From the NCBI RefSeq assembly GCF_003182095.1, contig NZ_QGTJ01000007.1, positions 186,001 to 250,000 on the forward strand: a stretch of 64,000 nucleotides of DNA, in the 5' to 3' direction. A program made the position numbers and the translations under genes. The stretch comes from Plasticicumulans acidivorans. GTDB taxonomy: Bacteria > Pseudomonadota > Gammaproteobacteria > Competibacterales > Competibacteraceae. Shown piece after piece: positions 10,162-18,535 of this stretch. Each line of letters opens with the position of its first letter. Within the stretch, counting starts at the first letter, position 1. The notes below the pieces were generated by a model. It was not told where the DNA came from and did not search any database. It saw only the letters and a program-made list of their open reading frames with translations.

Positions 10162-11481
10162 TCAATTGCTCGCTGTGCGAGGCAATATCAGCCGCGCTTC
10201 CAGTCCGCCGCCCTCGCGATTGCGCAGTGTGACGTCGCCGCCGTGGGCACGGGCGATGGCACGGGCGATCGACAGACCGAGGCCGCTGCCGCCGGTGGCG
10301 CGCGAGCGCGAGTGCTCGACGCGGCGAAACGGCTCGAACACCGCCTCCAGCACGTCGGCCGGCAGGCCGGGGCCGCGATCGAGCACGCGGATCATCAGCT
10401 GCTGCGGTGAGTCGTCCAGGCGGACTTCGACGGTTTTGGCGTAGCGCAGGGCATTGTCGATCAGGTTCTGCAGGCAGCGGCGCAGCGCCCGCGGGCGCAC
10501 TGTCAGCGGAGCACTCGGCGTGCCGTCGAAGCTGACCGTTTCACCGGCCTCGATGGTGTCTTCGCAGATCGCCTCGACCAGTGCGCTGACATCGAGCGGC
10601 GAGAAAGCCTCACCGCGTCCAGCGCGCAGCAGATCCAGCGTGTCGGCGACGGTGGCTTCCAGTTCGGCGAGGTCGACACCGAGATGCTCGCGGGTACCGG
10701 CATCGTCGAGCAGTTCGGCACGCAGGCGCATGCGTGCGATCGGCGTCTTCAGATCGTGAGCGACGGCGGCGAGCAGGTGGTCGCGGTCCTCGCGCTGGCG
10801 GCGCAGCCGTGCCTGCATCTCATTGAAGGCGCGGGTGGCTTCACGCACTTCGAGCGCACCGCGCTCGGTCAGCGGCGGACGATCGAGGTTGTCGCCGAGT
10901 TCACGTGCCGCCTTGGCCAGCTGCGCCAGCGGTTGCGTCAGCCCGCGCACGGCGAGCAGCGACACCATCAGCACCACGCTCATGGCCGCGCCGAGACTGA
11001 GCAGCAGGCTGACCGGGCGGGCGGCGAGCAGCGGCGGCAGCTCGTGCAGGAAGCTGGCGATACCGCCGTCGTTGAGTCCGACCTGAATGAAAAAGCTCGG
11101 TGGCTGCGGGCGCAGGCCGCCGTCCTGGGGGCGGTAGAGGCTGACGTAGACCGGGCGTGCGGCACCGAGCTGCTGGTGCAGCAGACGGCGCAGCGCCACC
11201 GCCTGCGAGGACTGGTCGGCCGGCAGATCGGTCCACGGCAGGTCGAGACGCAGGCGCAGCGGCGGCAGGTCGAGCGCATTGGCCAGGCGCTCACGATCGC
11301 CGGCGTCGAAGTCATCGAGCAGTTCGACGGTGGCGGCGATGCGTTCGCTGCTGTCGGCCACCAGCACGTGATAGAGACTGGCGCCGCGGTCACGCAGCAG
11401 CAGCGTCAGCGCGATGCTCTGCGACACCAGCAGGCCGACGCACAGCAGGAACAGCAGGCGGCCGAACAGTGAACGCGGCAT
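10162..11481 (-). CDS. Membrane sensor histidine kinase (EnvZ/OmpR class)
   Basis: 439 residues. Membrane segments at about 7-28 and 158-182 enclose a periplasmic sensor of about 130 residues. HAMP follows (about 180-235), then the dimerisation/phosphoacceptor helix with H242 in AAVAHDLKTPIARMRLR, and a HATPase domain with N-box LIDNALRYA, G1 DRGPGLP and G2 GGSGLGLSIA. It should phosphorylate the OmpR-family regulator encoded two bases upstream, at 11484-12221. The divergent Spy-like gene suggests an envelope or metal stress role, which is inference. Confidence 0.92.
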   Translation of the reverse strand: MPRSLFGRLLFLLCVGLLVSQSIALTLLLRDRGASLYHVLVADSSERIAATVELLDDFDAGDRERLANALDLPPLRLRLDLPWTDLPADQSSQAVALRRLLHQQLGAARPVYVSLYRPQDGGLRPQPPSFFIQVGLNDGGIASFLHELPPLLAARPVSLLLSLGAAMSVVLMVSLLAVRGLTQPLAQLAKAARELGDNLDRPPLTERGALEVREATRAFNEMQARLRRQREDRDHLLAAVAHDLKTPIARMRLRAELLDDAGTREHLGVDLAELEATVADTLDLLRAGRGEAFSPLDVSALVEAICEDTIEAGETVSFDGTPSAPLTVRPRALRRCLQNLIDNALRYAKTVEVRLDDSPQQLMIRVLDRGPGLPADVLEAVFEPFRRVEHSRSRATGGSGLGLSIARAIARAHGGDVTLRNREGGGLEARLILPRTASN

Positions 11482-11483
11482 GC

Positions 11484-12221
11484 TCAGAACTCGCGGGTGA
11501 TCGGTGCGACCAGTACGTAACCCTCGTTGCGCAGCGTGCGGATGATCGCCGGCTCCTTCGGGTCTTCGCGCAGACGCCGGCGCAGGCGGCTGATCAGCAT
11601 GTCGATGCTGCGGTCGAACGGGCCGGCTTCGCGGCCCTGCGTGGCGTCGAGCAGCTGGTCGCGGGTCTGTGGCCGCCCGGCATGTTCGAGCAGTGCACGC
11701 AGCAGGCGAAACTCGGCGCTGCCGAGTGGCACGACGACGCCGTCGGCATCGACCAGCTGGCGCAGCTCGGCGTCGAGCAGCCAGCCGGCAAAGCGATAGC
11801 GGCGCACGCGGCCGTCGCTGTGGGGCGGTGTTACCGCGGCGCCGGCCTCACCGGTGCCGCGGGTGCGGCGCAAGACGCTGTTGATGCGTGCCAGCAGCTC
11901 GCGCGGGTTGAACGGTTTGGGCAGGTAGTCATCGGCGCCCATTTCCAGGCCGACGATGCGATCGGTGTCGTCGCCGCGGGCGGTGAGCATGATCACCGGC
12001 AGCGTCGAGTGCGCGCGCAGGTTGCGGCACAGGCTCAGGCCGTCTTCGCCGGGCAGCATGACGTCGAGGATCACCAGATCGGGCGGTTCGACTTCGAGCG
12101 CATTGCGCAGGCCGGCGCCGTCCTCGGCTTCGGAAACCCGCAGGCCGTTACGGCCGAGATAGTCAGCGAGCAGGGCGCGCAGTTCGGGATCATCGTCGAC
12201 GATCAGCACATGGTCGTTCAT
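11484..12221 (-). CDS. OmpR-family response regulator
   Basis: 245 residues: receiver (1-120) with acidic pocket VDDDPE, phospho-acceptor D53 in LVILDVMLPGEDG and switch lysine in YLPKPF, then a winged-helix output domain (about 145-240) ending FDRSIDMLISRLRRRL and IIRTLRNEGYVLV. It heads a two-gene unit with the kinase that starts two bases after its stop. The start at 12221 is the only one that gives a normal receiver. The intergenic region toward the Spy-like gene carries GTTACA-N4-GTTACA, a good candidate operator. Confidence 0.94.
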   Translation of the reverse strand: MNDHVLIVDDDPELRALLADYLGRNGLRVSEAEDGAGLRNALEVEPPDLVILDVMLPGEDGLSLCRNLRAHSTLPVIMLTARGDDTDRIVGLEMGADDYLPKPFNPRELLARINSVLRRTRGTGEAGAAVTPPHSDGRVRRYRFAGWLLDAELRQLVDADGVVVPLGSAEFRLLRALLEHAGRPQTRDQLLDATQGREAGPFDRSIDMLISRLRRRLREDPKEPAIIRTLRNEGYVLVAPITREF

Positions 12222-12263
12222 GGCGCTCCTTATAACGTTCGTAAGGCTGGAACGGGCCGGGGT

Positions 12264-12279
12264 GTTACACGCCGTTACA
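12264..12279. promoter_or_regulatory. Direct repeat GTTACA-N4-GTTACA, candidate operator of the OmpR-type regulator
   Basis: Two GTTACA hexamers at 12264 and 12274 repeat with a 10-base period, as OmpR-family dimers require. The site lies between the divergent regulator and Spy-like genes. The part TACACGCCGTTACA matches the published RstA box TACATNTNGTTACA at 10 of 12 defined positions. Autoregulation plus control of the Spy-like gene is inferred. Confidence 0.55.
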
Positions 12280-12389
12280 GAACGCGACCTCGTTGTGGTC
12301 GAACGGTGACACGCCGGGTGTCGAATAGACGCCGTGGAAGCGATCCACCCGATCGAACACCGAAACGCAATCCTCAAGGAGCAGCGATC

Positions 12390-12962
12390 ATGACGACCAA
12401 ACTCACCCGCACACTGATGCTTACCGCCGCACTCGCCACTGCCGGTATCGGCTCCGCCGTCGCCTGGGCCGGTCAGGGGCAGGGGGCGGGTGGCTGGGGT
12501 GGCCCGGTTGACCCGGAAGCCCGCTGGGAAATGATGCAGAGCCATCGCCAGCTGCGCTTCGAGCTGCTGGAAAAAGCCCTGCAGCTGCGCCCGGAGCAGA
12601 AGGCCGCCTGGGATGAATACGTCAACGCCCGCAAGGCGCTCGGCCCGCTCACCCCGGAACAGATGAAGACCTGGCGTGATGCGATGATCAACAAGAACCC
12701 GATCGAACGCCAGCAGCTGCGCATCGAGCGTATGGAGCAGCACCTGCAGCAGATGAAGGCGAGCCTGGTGCCGATGCAGAAGTTCTACGGCTCGCTCGAC
12801 GCCGATCAGAAGGCCACTTTCGACAAGTTCTTCCAATGGGGGCCGCGTGGCGGGCACGGCATGCGCGGCCAGGGTATGGGTGGTCCGGGCATGGGTGCCG
12901 GCATGGGTGGCCCGGGCATGGACGGCCAGGGCCCGGCACCGATGGCACCGCCGGCCGAGTGA
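12390..12962 (+). CDS. Spy/CpxP-like periplasmic LTxxQ-motif protein
   Basis: 190 residues with a signal peptide (about 1-27, cut near AWAGQ). The mature part is helical and charged, with RPEQKAAWDEY and PLTPEQMKTWRDAM resembling the LTxxQ motifs of the Spy/CpxP family, periplasmic chaperones or metal-responsive regulators. The C-terminal 45 residues are a Gly/Met-rich tail of GMGGPGM-type repeats, unusual for Spy and suggestive of metal (Cu, Ag or similar) binding. A strong AAGGAGCAGC ribosome site precedes the ATG. It faces away from the two-component genes, which may control it through the GTTACA repeat. Confidence 0.75.
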   Translation: MTTKLTRTLMLTAALATAGIGSAVAWAGQGQGAGGWGGPVDPEARWEMMQSHRQLRFELLEKALQLRPEQKAAWDEYVNARKALGPLTPEQMKTWRDAMINKNPIERQQLRIERMEQHLQQMKASLVPMQKFYGSLDADQKATFDKFFQWGPRGGHGMRGQGMGGPGMGAGMGGPGMDGQGPAPMAPPAE

Positions 12963-13017
12963 GCCCGCAGCGGGCGTAAACCTCTGCGCTGCCACACAGC
13001 CAGACCATGCATGAGCG

Positions 13018-13060
13018 CCGCGGGCGCCATCCCTCCAGGGGTGGCGCCCGCGGTGTTTTT
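13018..13060 (+). terminator. Rho-independent terminator of the Spy-like gene
   Basis: A long stem (left arm CCGCGGGCGCCATCCC from 13018, right arm GGGTGGCGCCCGCGG to about 13053) is followed by TGTTTTT. It closes the Spy-like transcript and insulates the alcohol dehydrogenase operon. Confidence 0.85.
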
Positions 13061-13062
13061 GC

Positions 13063-13090
13063 GGGTGACAGGGTGTCCCGCGTGTCACCC
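13063..13090. promoter_or_regulatory. Inverted repeat GGGTGACA-N12-TGTCACCC, candidate enhancer site
   Basis: Perfect 8-base arms at 13063-13070 and 13083-13090, about 170 bases upstream of the sigma-54 promoter at 13256, the normal distance for an enhancer bound by a sigma-54 activator. TGACA/TGTCA half-sites also occur upstream of the pqqA and cytochrome promoters. Binding is inference. Confidence 0.45.
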
Positions 13091-13255
13091 CGGCAGGGCG
13101 GAGGGGGGACGGCCTGCGGCAGCGGCGGGACGTTGTTGCTTCGCAGCAACAGCGGCGGGTGCGCTGCTGCAGCGCGACATACGGAGTTTTTGACTGATAC
13201 AGGTCTTTGATGTGAATGGATTTTGCAGCTGAGTTCAAGCGCGTTTCGATGTGGC

Positions 13256-13271
13256 TGGCATTGACCTTGCT
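13256..13271 (+). promoter_or_regulatory. Sigma-54 promoter of the alcohol dehydrogenase operon
   Basis: TGGCATTGACCTTGCT has the -24 GG and -12 GC elements exactly ten bases apart and matches the consensus TGGCAC-N5-TTGCT closely. It lies 90 bases before the dehydrogenase start. A sigma-54 activator gene is encoded at 30971-33028. Confidence 0.8.
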
Positions 13272-13360
13272 CAACTCCTCGCACCGCTCGACATCTGTCA
13301 CAGAAGCGGGACAAACCAGAAAAGCTCCAAAGCCCCCAGGGAGCCCCAGAGGAGTAGTCC

Positions 13361-15127
13361 ATGACCGATTCACGTTTCCTGAAACACCGACTCGCCCTCG
13401 GCGTTGCCATGTTGCTCGGGACCGCCGCCGCACAGGCCGGCGTCACCGACGAGATGATCATGAACGCCGACAAGGACACGCAGAACGTCCTGACCTGGGG
13501 TATCACGCTCAACGGCCAGCGCTACAGCCCGCTCAAGGCGATCAACGCCGATACCGTCAAGGATCTGGTGCCGGCCTGGGCCTTCAGCTACGGCGATGAG
13601 AAGCAGCGTGGCCAGGAGGCGCAGCCGCTGGTCTACAACGGCCGCATGTTCGTCACCGCCTCGTACTCGCGCCTGTTCGCGCTCGATGCGCGCACCGGCC
13701 AGATGCTGTGGAAGTACGAGCACCGCCTGCCCGACGCGATCCTGCCCTGCTGCGACGTGATCAACCGCGGTGCCGCGCTCTACGGCGATCTGGTGATCTT
13801 CGCCACGCTCGATGCGCAGCTGGTCGCGCTCAACCAGGAGACCGGCAAGGTCGTCTGGAAGCAGAAGCTCGACAACTACAAGGACGGCTACTCCAACTCG
13901 GCGGCGCCGATCGTCGTCAAGGGTCTGGTCATCACCGGCGTCTCCGGCGGCGAGTTCGGTGTCGTCGGTCGCGTCGATGCGCGCGACGCCAACACCGGCA
14001 AGCTGGTGTGGTCGCGTCCGGTCATCGAAGGCTTCCCCGGCAAGATCCTCAAGGACGGCCAGCTGGTCGATTCCGACATCACCGGCGGTGCCGCCAACAA
14101 GACCTGGCCCGGCGACATGTGGCAGATGGGCGGCGGCGCGACCTGGCTCGGCGGCCTCTACGATGCCGAGACCGATTCGATCCTGATCGGCACCGGCAAC
14201 CCGGCGCCGTGGAATGCCCACACCCGCCCGGGTGACAACCTCTACACCGCGTCGAGCCTGGCCATCGATCCGGCCACCGGCAAGATCAAGTGGCACTACC
14301 AGACCACGCCGAACGACGGCTTCGACTTCGACGGCGTCAACGAGCTGGTTTCCTTCGACCTGCACAAGGACGGCAAGGTCATCAAGGCTGTCGGCAAGGC
14401 CGACCGCAACGGCTTCTTCTACGTGCTCGACCGCACCGACGGCAAGCTGCTCAGCGCCACGCCGTTCGTCACTAAGCAGACCTGGGCCACCGGCGTCGAC
14501 CTCAAGACCGGCCGTCCGATCGAGACCGGCGTGCGTCCGGGCGATCCGTCGAAGAGCGCCGACGGCAAGAAGGGCGAGACCGTGTTCTCGGCGCCGTCCT
14601 TCCTCGGCGGCAAGAACTGGATGCCGATGGCCTACAACAAGGACACCGGCCTGTTCTACGTGCCCGCCAACGAGTGGGGCATGGACATCTGGAACGAGCC
14701 GATCTCCTACAAGAAGGGCGCGGCCTACCTCGGCGCCGGCTTCACCATCAAGCCGCTGTATGAGGACTACATCGGTGCGCTGCGCGCGATCGATCCGGCC
14801 ACCGGCAAGATCGTCTGGGAGTACCACAACCCGGCGCCGCTGTGGGGTGGTGTGCTGACCACCGCCGGCAACCTGGTGTTCACCGGCACGCCGGAAGGCT
14901 TCCTCAAGGCCTTCGATGCCAAGACCGGCAAGGAGCTGTGGAAATTCCAGACCGGCTCCGGCGTGGTCGGCTGCCCGGTCACCTGGGAGATGGACGGCGA
15001 GCAGTACATCGGCGTGCCCTCCGGCTGGGGTGGCGCGGTACCGCTGTGGGGGGGCGAGGTTGCCAAGCGCATCCAGCACCTGAGCCAGGGCGGCAGCATG
15101 TGGGTGTTCAAGCTGCACAAGTCCTGA
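13361..15127 (+). CDS. pedH: PQQ-dependent alcohol dehydrogenase, lanthanide-type (PedH/ExaF-like)
   Basis: 588 residues with a signal peptide (about 1-26), so periplasmic. It is an eight-bladed quinoprotein: tryptophan-docking repeats such as [13 protein letters not shown] and [12 protein letters not shown] recur. C130-C131 (ILPCCDV) form the vicinal disulfide over [12 protein letters not shown] supplies the conserved asparagine ligand. The catalytic base is D322 and D324 follows two residues later (FDFDGVNE). This Asp-x-Asp pair marks lanthanide enzymes (XoxF, ExaF, PedH), while calcium enzymes have Ala or Ser at the second position. It should oxidise primary alcohols to aldehydes and pass electrons to cytochrome c550. 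It is the first gene after a sigma-54 promoter; AGAGGAG precedes the ATG. No cytochrome c domain is fused. Confidence 0.95.
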   Translation: MTDSRFLKHRLALGVAMLLGTAAAQAGVTDEMIMNADKDTQNVLTWGITLNGQRYSPLKAINADTVKDLVPAWAFSYGDEKQRGQEAQPLVYNGRMFVTASYSRLFALDARTGQMLWKYEHRLPDAILPCCDVINRGAALYGDLVIFATLDAQLVALNQETGKVVWKQKLDNYKDGYSNSAAPIVVKGLVITGVSGGEFGVVGRVDARDANTGKLVWSRPVIEGFPGKILKDGQLVDSDITGGAANKTWPGDMWQMGGGATWLGGLYDAETDSILIGTGNPAPWNAHTRPGDNLYTASSLAIDPATGKIKWHYQTTPNDGFDFDGVNELVSFDLHKDGKVIKAVGKADRNGFFYVLDRTDGKLLSATPFVTKQTWATGVDLKTGRPIETGVRPGDPSKSADGKKGETVFSAPSFLGGKNWMPMAYNKDTGLFYVPANEWGMDIWNEPISYKKGAAYLGAGFTIKPLYEDYIGALRAIDPATGKIVWEYHNPAPLWGGVLTTAGNLVFTGTPEGFLKAFDAKTGKELWKFQTGSGVVGCPVTWEMDGEQYIGVPSGWGGAVPLWGGEVAKRIQHLSQGGSMWVFKLHKS

Positions 15128-15136
15128 TGCGGCACG

Positions 15137-15163
15137 GTCGCGGACGCCTGGGGCGTCCGCGAC
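15137..15163 (+). terminator. Perfect stem-loop after the dehydrogenase gene
   Basis: Arms GTCGCGGACGC (15137-15147) and GCGTCCGCGAC (15153-15163) with a five-base loop, ten bases past the stop codon. There is no T-run, so it is more likely a 3'-end stabiliser or leaky attenuator that keeps dehydrogenase mRNA above that of the downstream genes than a full terminator. Confidence 0.55.
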
Positions 15164-15232
15164 CCGCTTTCCGGCAGGGCCGTTGGCGACGTACCGCCGG
15201 CCCCCGTCCCGATCACTGAAGAGGTACCGTCC

Positions 15233-16087
15233 ATGAACCGGATTCCGCTGGCCGCCGGCCTGCTGTGTGCGCTCGGACTCGGCGCGGGCGTGGCGCTGGC
15301 CAACGCCGATGCGCTGTCCACCGTGCGTGAAAAGGGCGTGCTGCGCGTCGCCGTCTACAAAGACTTTCCCCCGTATTCCTACACCGACGCCAATGGCCGC
15401 ATGACCGGCCTCGACGTCGAAGTCGGCCGCGCGCTGGCCGAGCGCATGGGTGTCGCCATGTCGCTGGAGCCGATCCCGGCCTCCGACGAGTCGATGGAAG
15501 ACGACCTGCGCAACGCCGTCTGGAAAGGCCACTACATGGGCTGGGGCGCGGCCGACGTCATGCTGCATGTGCCGGTCAATGCCGACTTCCAGCAGCGCGT
15601 CGACAAGGTCACGCTGTTTGCGCCGTACTACCGCGAGCTGGTGGCGATCGCCTACGACAAGGACAAGATCCCCGATCTCAACAGCCTCGACGTGTTCCGC
15701 AAGGAAAAGGTCGGCGTCGAGATGCGCACCGTCGCCGATCAGTACCTGATCACCACCGAGAGCGGCGCCTACATCAACAACGTGCGCCACTTCCGCACGC
15801 CGGATGCCGCCTGCGCGGCGCTCAAGTCTGGCGAAGTGCCGGCGCTGGCGGCGCAGCGCGGGCAGCTCGAATACTGCCTCGGCGGCGATCGCGCGCGCTT
15901 TGTCGTGACCACGGTGCCGGCGCCGAACGTCCGCGTCTTCGAGTGGAACGTCGGCATGGCCGTGCGCGCCAGCGAGCCGGGCCTGCGCGATGCGCTCGGC
16001 GACGCGATGGAGTCGCTGCGCCAGGACGGCACGCTGCAGAAGATCTTCGACGCCAACCACGTCAGCCTCAACGCACCGGCACACTGA
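15233..16087 (+). CDS. Quinoprotein-associated periplasmic binding protein (XoxJ/MxaJ-like)
   Basis: 284 residues with a signal peptide (about 1-23) and a family-3 solute-binding fold, opening VREKGVLRVAVYKDFPPYSY. Proteins of this type sit beside PQQ alcohol and methanol dehydrogenases (MxaJ, XoxJ) and are thought to help dehydrogenase maturation or activation rather than transport; no permease partner follows. It lies 105 bases after the dehydrogenase, behind a stem-loop and a GAAGAGGTACC ribosome site, in the same direction. The DUF-level family (quinoprotein dehydrogenase-associated binding protein) is recognised with good confidence; the role is inference from family. Confidence 0.85.
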   Translation: MNRIPLAAGLLCALGLGAGVALANADALSTVREKGVLRVAVYKDFPPYSYTDANGRMTGLDVEVGRALAERMGVAMSLEPIPASDESMEDDLRNAVWKGHYMGWGAADVMLHVPVNADFQQRVDKVTLFAPYYRELVAIAYDKDKIPDLNSLDVFRKEKVGVEMRTVADQYLITTESGAYINNVRHFRTPDAACAALKSGEVPALAAQRGQLEYCLGGDRARFVVTTVPAPNVRVFEWNVGMAVRASEPGLRDALGDAMESLRQDGTLQKIFDANHVSLNAPAH

Positions 16088-16099
16088 AGCCGCTGCGCC

Positions 16100-16160
16100 G
16101 TCGTCGCACCGTCTGCTGGTGCGGCGACCCGCCCGAGCCCGTGCCGCCGGCACGCTCGGG
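16100..16160 (+). other. Two consecutive stem-loops in the operon leader of the SoxYZ-like gene
   Basis: Stem one is GTCGTCGCACC / GGTGCGGCGAC (16100-16128, one wobble pair); stem two is CCCGAG...CGTGCC / GGCACG-CTCGGG (16132-16160). Neither has a T-run. They fill the 129-base gap between the binding-protein and SoxYZ-like genes and may adjust mRNA stability. Confidence 0.45.
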
Positions 16161-16216
16161 AGCGGCCGCAAGGCGCCCGCCAGAGGCGCTGGCCGTATCC
16201 ACCGGAGGAGATTTCG

Positions 16217-16969
16217 ATGCAATGGTCTGCTGTCGCGCTGGTCTGCGCGCTGGCCGTCCCGGCCGCGTTCGCCGGGGAGGCCGTTCCCCCCGATCCGCTG
16301 GACTCCGTGCAGTGGCCGGCGATGGTGCACAAGTTCTTTCGTGATCAGCGCGTGGTGTTCGACGACGCCGTGCAGGTGATCGTGCCGCCGGCCGCCGAGG
16401 ATTCGATGAACGTGCCGGTGTCGGCGCGCGTGCACGGCCTGCCCGATGTGCAGGAGATCATCGCCTTCATCGATTTCAACCCGATTCCCGGCGTGCTCTC
16501 GCTGCGTCCGCTGCAGGCGCTGCCGTACATCGGTTTTCGCGTGCGCGTGCAGCAGTCGACACCGATCCGCGTCGCCGCGCGCACCGCCGATGGCGTCTGG
16601 CACGTCGGCGGTGCCTGGGTCGATGCCGCCGGCGGTGGCTGCACCCTGCCGTCGGCGGTCGCCTCGCGCGTCCGGGACGAGGACATCGGCAAGGTCGCAG
16701 CCCGCCGCTGGCCGCTGGCGGACGGTGGCCAGCGGCTGAAACTGCGCATCGCTCATCCCAACGACACCGGGCTGATCAGCGGCACACCGGCCTTTTTCGT
16801 CGAGGAACTGCACGTGCGTGACGCCGGCGGCCGCGAGCTGGCCAGTCTGGCGCTGCATGAGCCGATCGCCGAAAGTCCGCTGCTGACCCTGGAGTTCCCG
16901 GTCGCCGGCGCGCTTGCGATCAGCGGCCGTGACAACAGCGCCACGCTGATCGAGGCGAGGGTCGAATGA
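16217..16969 (+). CDS. Quinoprotein-associated SoxYZ-like carrier protein
   Basis: 250 residues with a signal peptide (about 1-19). The N-terminal half resembles SoxY and ends in GGGCTLPS (near residue 142), recalling the GGCGG carrier tail on whose cysteine SoxY holds sulfur substrates; here the motif is internal, followed by a SoxZ-like C-terminal half (LKLRIAHPNDTGL onward). Such fused SoxYZ-like proteins are known beside PQQ dehydrogenases, with no proven function; thiosulfate oxidation genes are absent here. ACCGGAGGAG precedes the start. It overlaps the next gene by four bases (ATGA). Confidence 0.85.
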   Translation: MQWSAVALVCALAVPAAFAGEAVPPDPLDSVQWPAMVHKFFRDQRVVFDDAVQVIVPPAAEDSMNVPVSARVHGLPDVQEIIAFIDFNPIPGVLSLRPLQALPYIGFRVRVQQSTPIRVAARTADGVWHVGGAWVDAAGGGCTLPSAVASRVRDEDIGKVAARRWPLADGGQRLKLRIAHPNDTGLISGTPAFFVEELHVRDAGGRELASLALHEPIAESPLLTLEFPVAGALAISGRDNSATLIEARVE

Positions 16970-17904
16970 TGCGCGCACGCTGTGTACGAACCTGGCTGGC
17001 GGCCGCACTGGCGCTGCTGAGCAGCCTCGCCATCGCCGACGACTTCGATTACGGCCTGCAGCCGCGGCAGGTGGCTGCCGACACCTGGGTGGTGTTCGGC
17101 AAGCCGGAGAACTTCTCGCGCAGCAACGGCGGCGACATCGCCAACACCGCTTTCATCGTCACCGGCGCCGGCGTCGTCGTCATCGACACCGGGCCGTCGA
17201 AGCGCTACGGCCAGCAGCTGCGGGCGGCGATCGGCCGCATCACCACGGAGCCGGTGGTCGCCGTCTACCTGACCCACCATCACCCGGATCACGCCCTCGG
17301 CAACCAGTCGTTCAAGGACGTCCCGATCCGCGCGCTGGCCGGCACCATCGACGGCCTGCGCGAGCAGGGCGCGGATTTCAATTCCAACCTCTACCGCATG
17401 ACCGGCGACTGGATGCGCGGCACCGAACCGCTGCTGCCGCAGGAGGCGGTCACCGCCGGTGAGGTGACCATCGGCCGCCACACGCTGCAGCTGCTGGCGC
17501 TGAAGGGGCACACCGCCGCCGATCTGGCGATCCTCGATCGCAGCACCGGCACGCTGTTCAGCGGGATCGTCTTCAACGGCCGCACGCCGGCGACGCCGAA
17601 TGCGACGATCAGCGACTGGCTGAGCAGCCTGCAGCAGCTGCAGGCGCTGCAGCCGGCACGCATCGTGCCGGCGGTCGGCCCGGTCGGTGACACGGCGATG
17701 CTGGCGCACGATGCCGACTACCTGCGCTGGCTCGACGGCAGCCTGCGGCAGGCGGCGGCGCAGGGCGTCGACATGGCCGAGGCGCTGCGTCTGCCGATCC
17801 CGGCGCGCTTCGACGACTTCGCGCTGCTGCGCGAGGAATACCAGCGCTCGGTGGCGCATCTGTATCCGGCGATCGAGCGCGCCTCGCTCGGCGTGGCGGA
17901 GTGA
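16966..17904 (+). CDS. Quinoprotein relay zinc metallohydrolase (SoxH-like, MBL fold)
   Basis: 312 residues with a signal peptide (about 1-25), so periplasmic. A metallo-beta-lactamase fold with the zinc site THHHPDHALGN (near residues 104-114) and a second histidine in LKGHTAADL. This is the family of quinoprotein relay system zinc metallohydrolases, related to SoxH, which accompany SoxYZ-like proteins in PQQ dehydrogenase clusters. A hydrolytic or sulfur-releasing step on the carrier is an inference from this pairing. Translation is coupled to the SoxYZ-like gene by the ATGA overlap. Confidence 0.85.
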   Translation: MMRARCVRTWLAAALALLSSLAIADDFDYGLQPRQVAADTWVVFGKPENFSRSNGGDIANTAFIVTGAGVVVIDTGPSKRYGQQLRAAIGRITTEPVVAVYLTHHHPDHALGNQSFKDVPIRALAGTIDGLREQGADFNSNLYRMTGDWMRGTEPLLPQEAVTAGEVTIGRHTLQLLALKGHTAADLAILDRSTGTLFSGIVFNGRTPATPNATISDWLSSLQQLQALQPARIVPAVGPVGDTAMLAHDADYLRWLDGSLRQAAAQGVDMAEALRLPIPARFDDFALLREEYQRSVAHLYPAIERASLGVAE

Positions 17905-17913
17905 GCGCGGGCG

Positions 17914-18486
17914 ATGGGGCGCTGGCTGTGCGGCCTGCTGCTCGGCCTGCTGCCGGGGCTGGCGCCGGCGCTGGTGCCGCCGGGCATGCCGTCCCTGGAG
18001 CTCGGCACGCTCGACCTCGACGGCTACCGCGATCACGCCTACCACGCGCCGGTGCCGGCGCAGCACCCGGACGCGACGACGGTGAACACGCCGGAGGCGC
18101 GCGCGCTGATCGATTCGGCGCAGGTGGTGGCGATCGATGTGATGGCGGCGACGGCGCGGCCGGCCGACGGCGATGTGCCGGCAGGCTTCATCCCCAGCAA
18201 GGTGCGCCGGCACATTCCCGGTTCGACCTGGCTGCCCAACGTCGGCTACGCCGAGCTGACGCCGGCGGTCGAGCGCTATTACCGCGACAATCTGGCGCGC
18301 CTGAGCGGCGGCGATCACGCGCGGGCCCTGCTGATCTACTGCATCGCCGATTGCTGGCTGTCGTGGAATGCCGTACACCGCGCCGCCAGCTGGGGCTACC
18401 GCCGGCTGTACTGGTACCCGGAGGGTTCCGACGGCTGGGCCGAGGCCGGACTGCCGCTCAGCGAGGCGGTGCCGGTGGCGCCCTGA
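17914..18486 (+). CDS. PQQ-associated Cys-x3-Cys-Trp (rhodanese-like) protein
   Basis: 190 residues with a signal peptide (about 1-19). The hallmark YCIADCWLSWNA (near residue 145) is the cysteine motif of the family named PQQ-dependent catabolism-associated CXXCW motif protein; what I see is C-x3-C-W. The fold context (DMMAAT-like strand, YWYPEGSDGW) is rhodanese-like, so a sulfur- or thiol-handling role in the periplasm fits the SoxYZ-like and SoxH-like neighbours. The ATG at 17914 is preferred to the GTG at 17901 because the signal peptide starts there. Confidence 0.85.
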   Translation: MGRWLCGLLLGLLPGLAPALVPPGMPSLELGTLDLDGYRDHAYHAPVPAQHPDATTVNTPEARALIDSAQVVAIDVMAATARPADGDVPAGFIPSKVRRHIPGSTWLPNVGYAELTPAVERYYRDNLARLSGGDHARALLIYCIADCWLSWNAVHRAASWGYRRLYWYPEGSDGWAEAGLPLSEAVPVAP

Positions 18487-18535
18487 GCGATACCACGATG
18501 AACGACGCATCATGAACCAGGGGAGACATCGATCC

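Noticed and set aside
13361-15127. Methanol dehydrogenase XoxF
   Set aside because: The signatures [18 protein letters not shown] and FLGGKNW, and the flanking Ped-type ABC and PedF genes, fit ethanol-type PedH/ExaF rather than XoxF; no XoxG-type cytochrome is adjacent.
13370-17008. A very long open frame on the minus strand (over 1200 codons)
   Set aside because: It lies opposite the dehydrogenase, binding-protein and SoxYZ-like genes, has no recognisable domain, and is the usual antisense openness of high-GC genes.
16217-17904. Thiosulfate oxidation (Sox) locus
   Set aside because: Only a fused SoxYZ-like protein and a SoxH-like hydrolase are present; SoxAX, SoxB and SoxCD are missing, and neighbours are PQQ genes.
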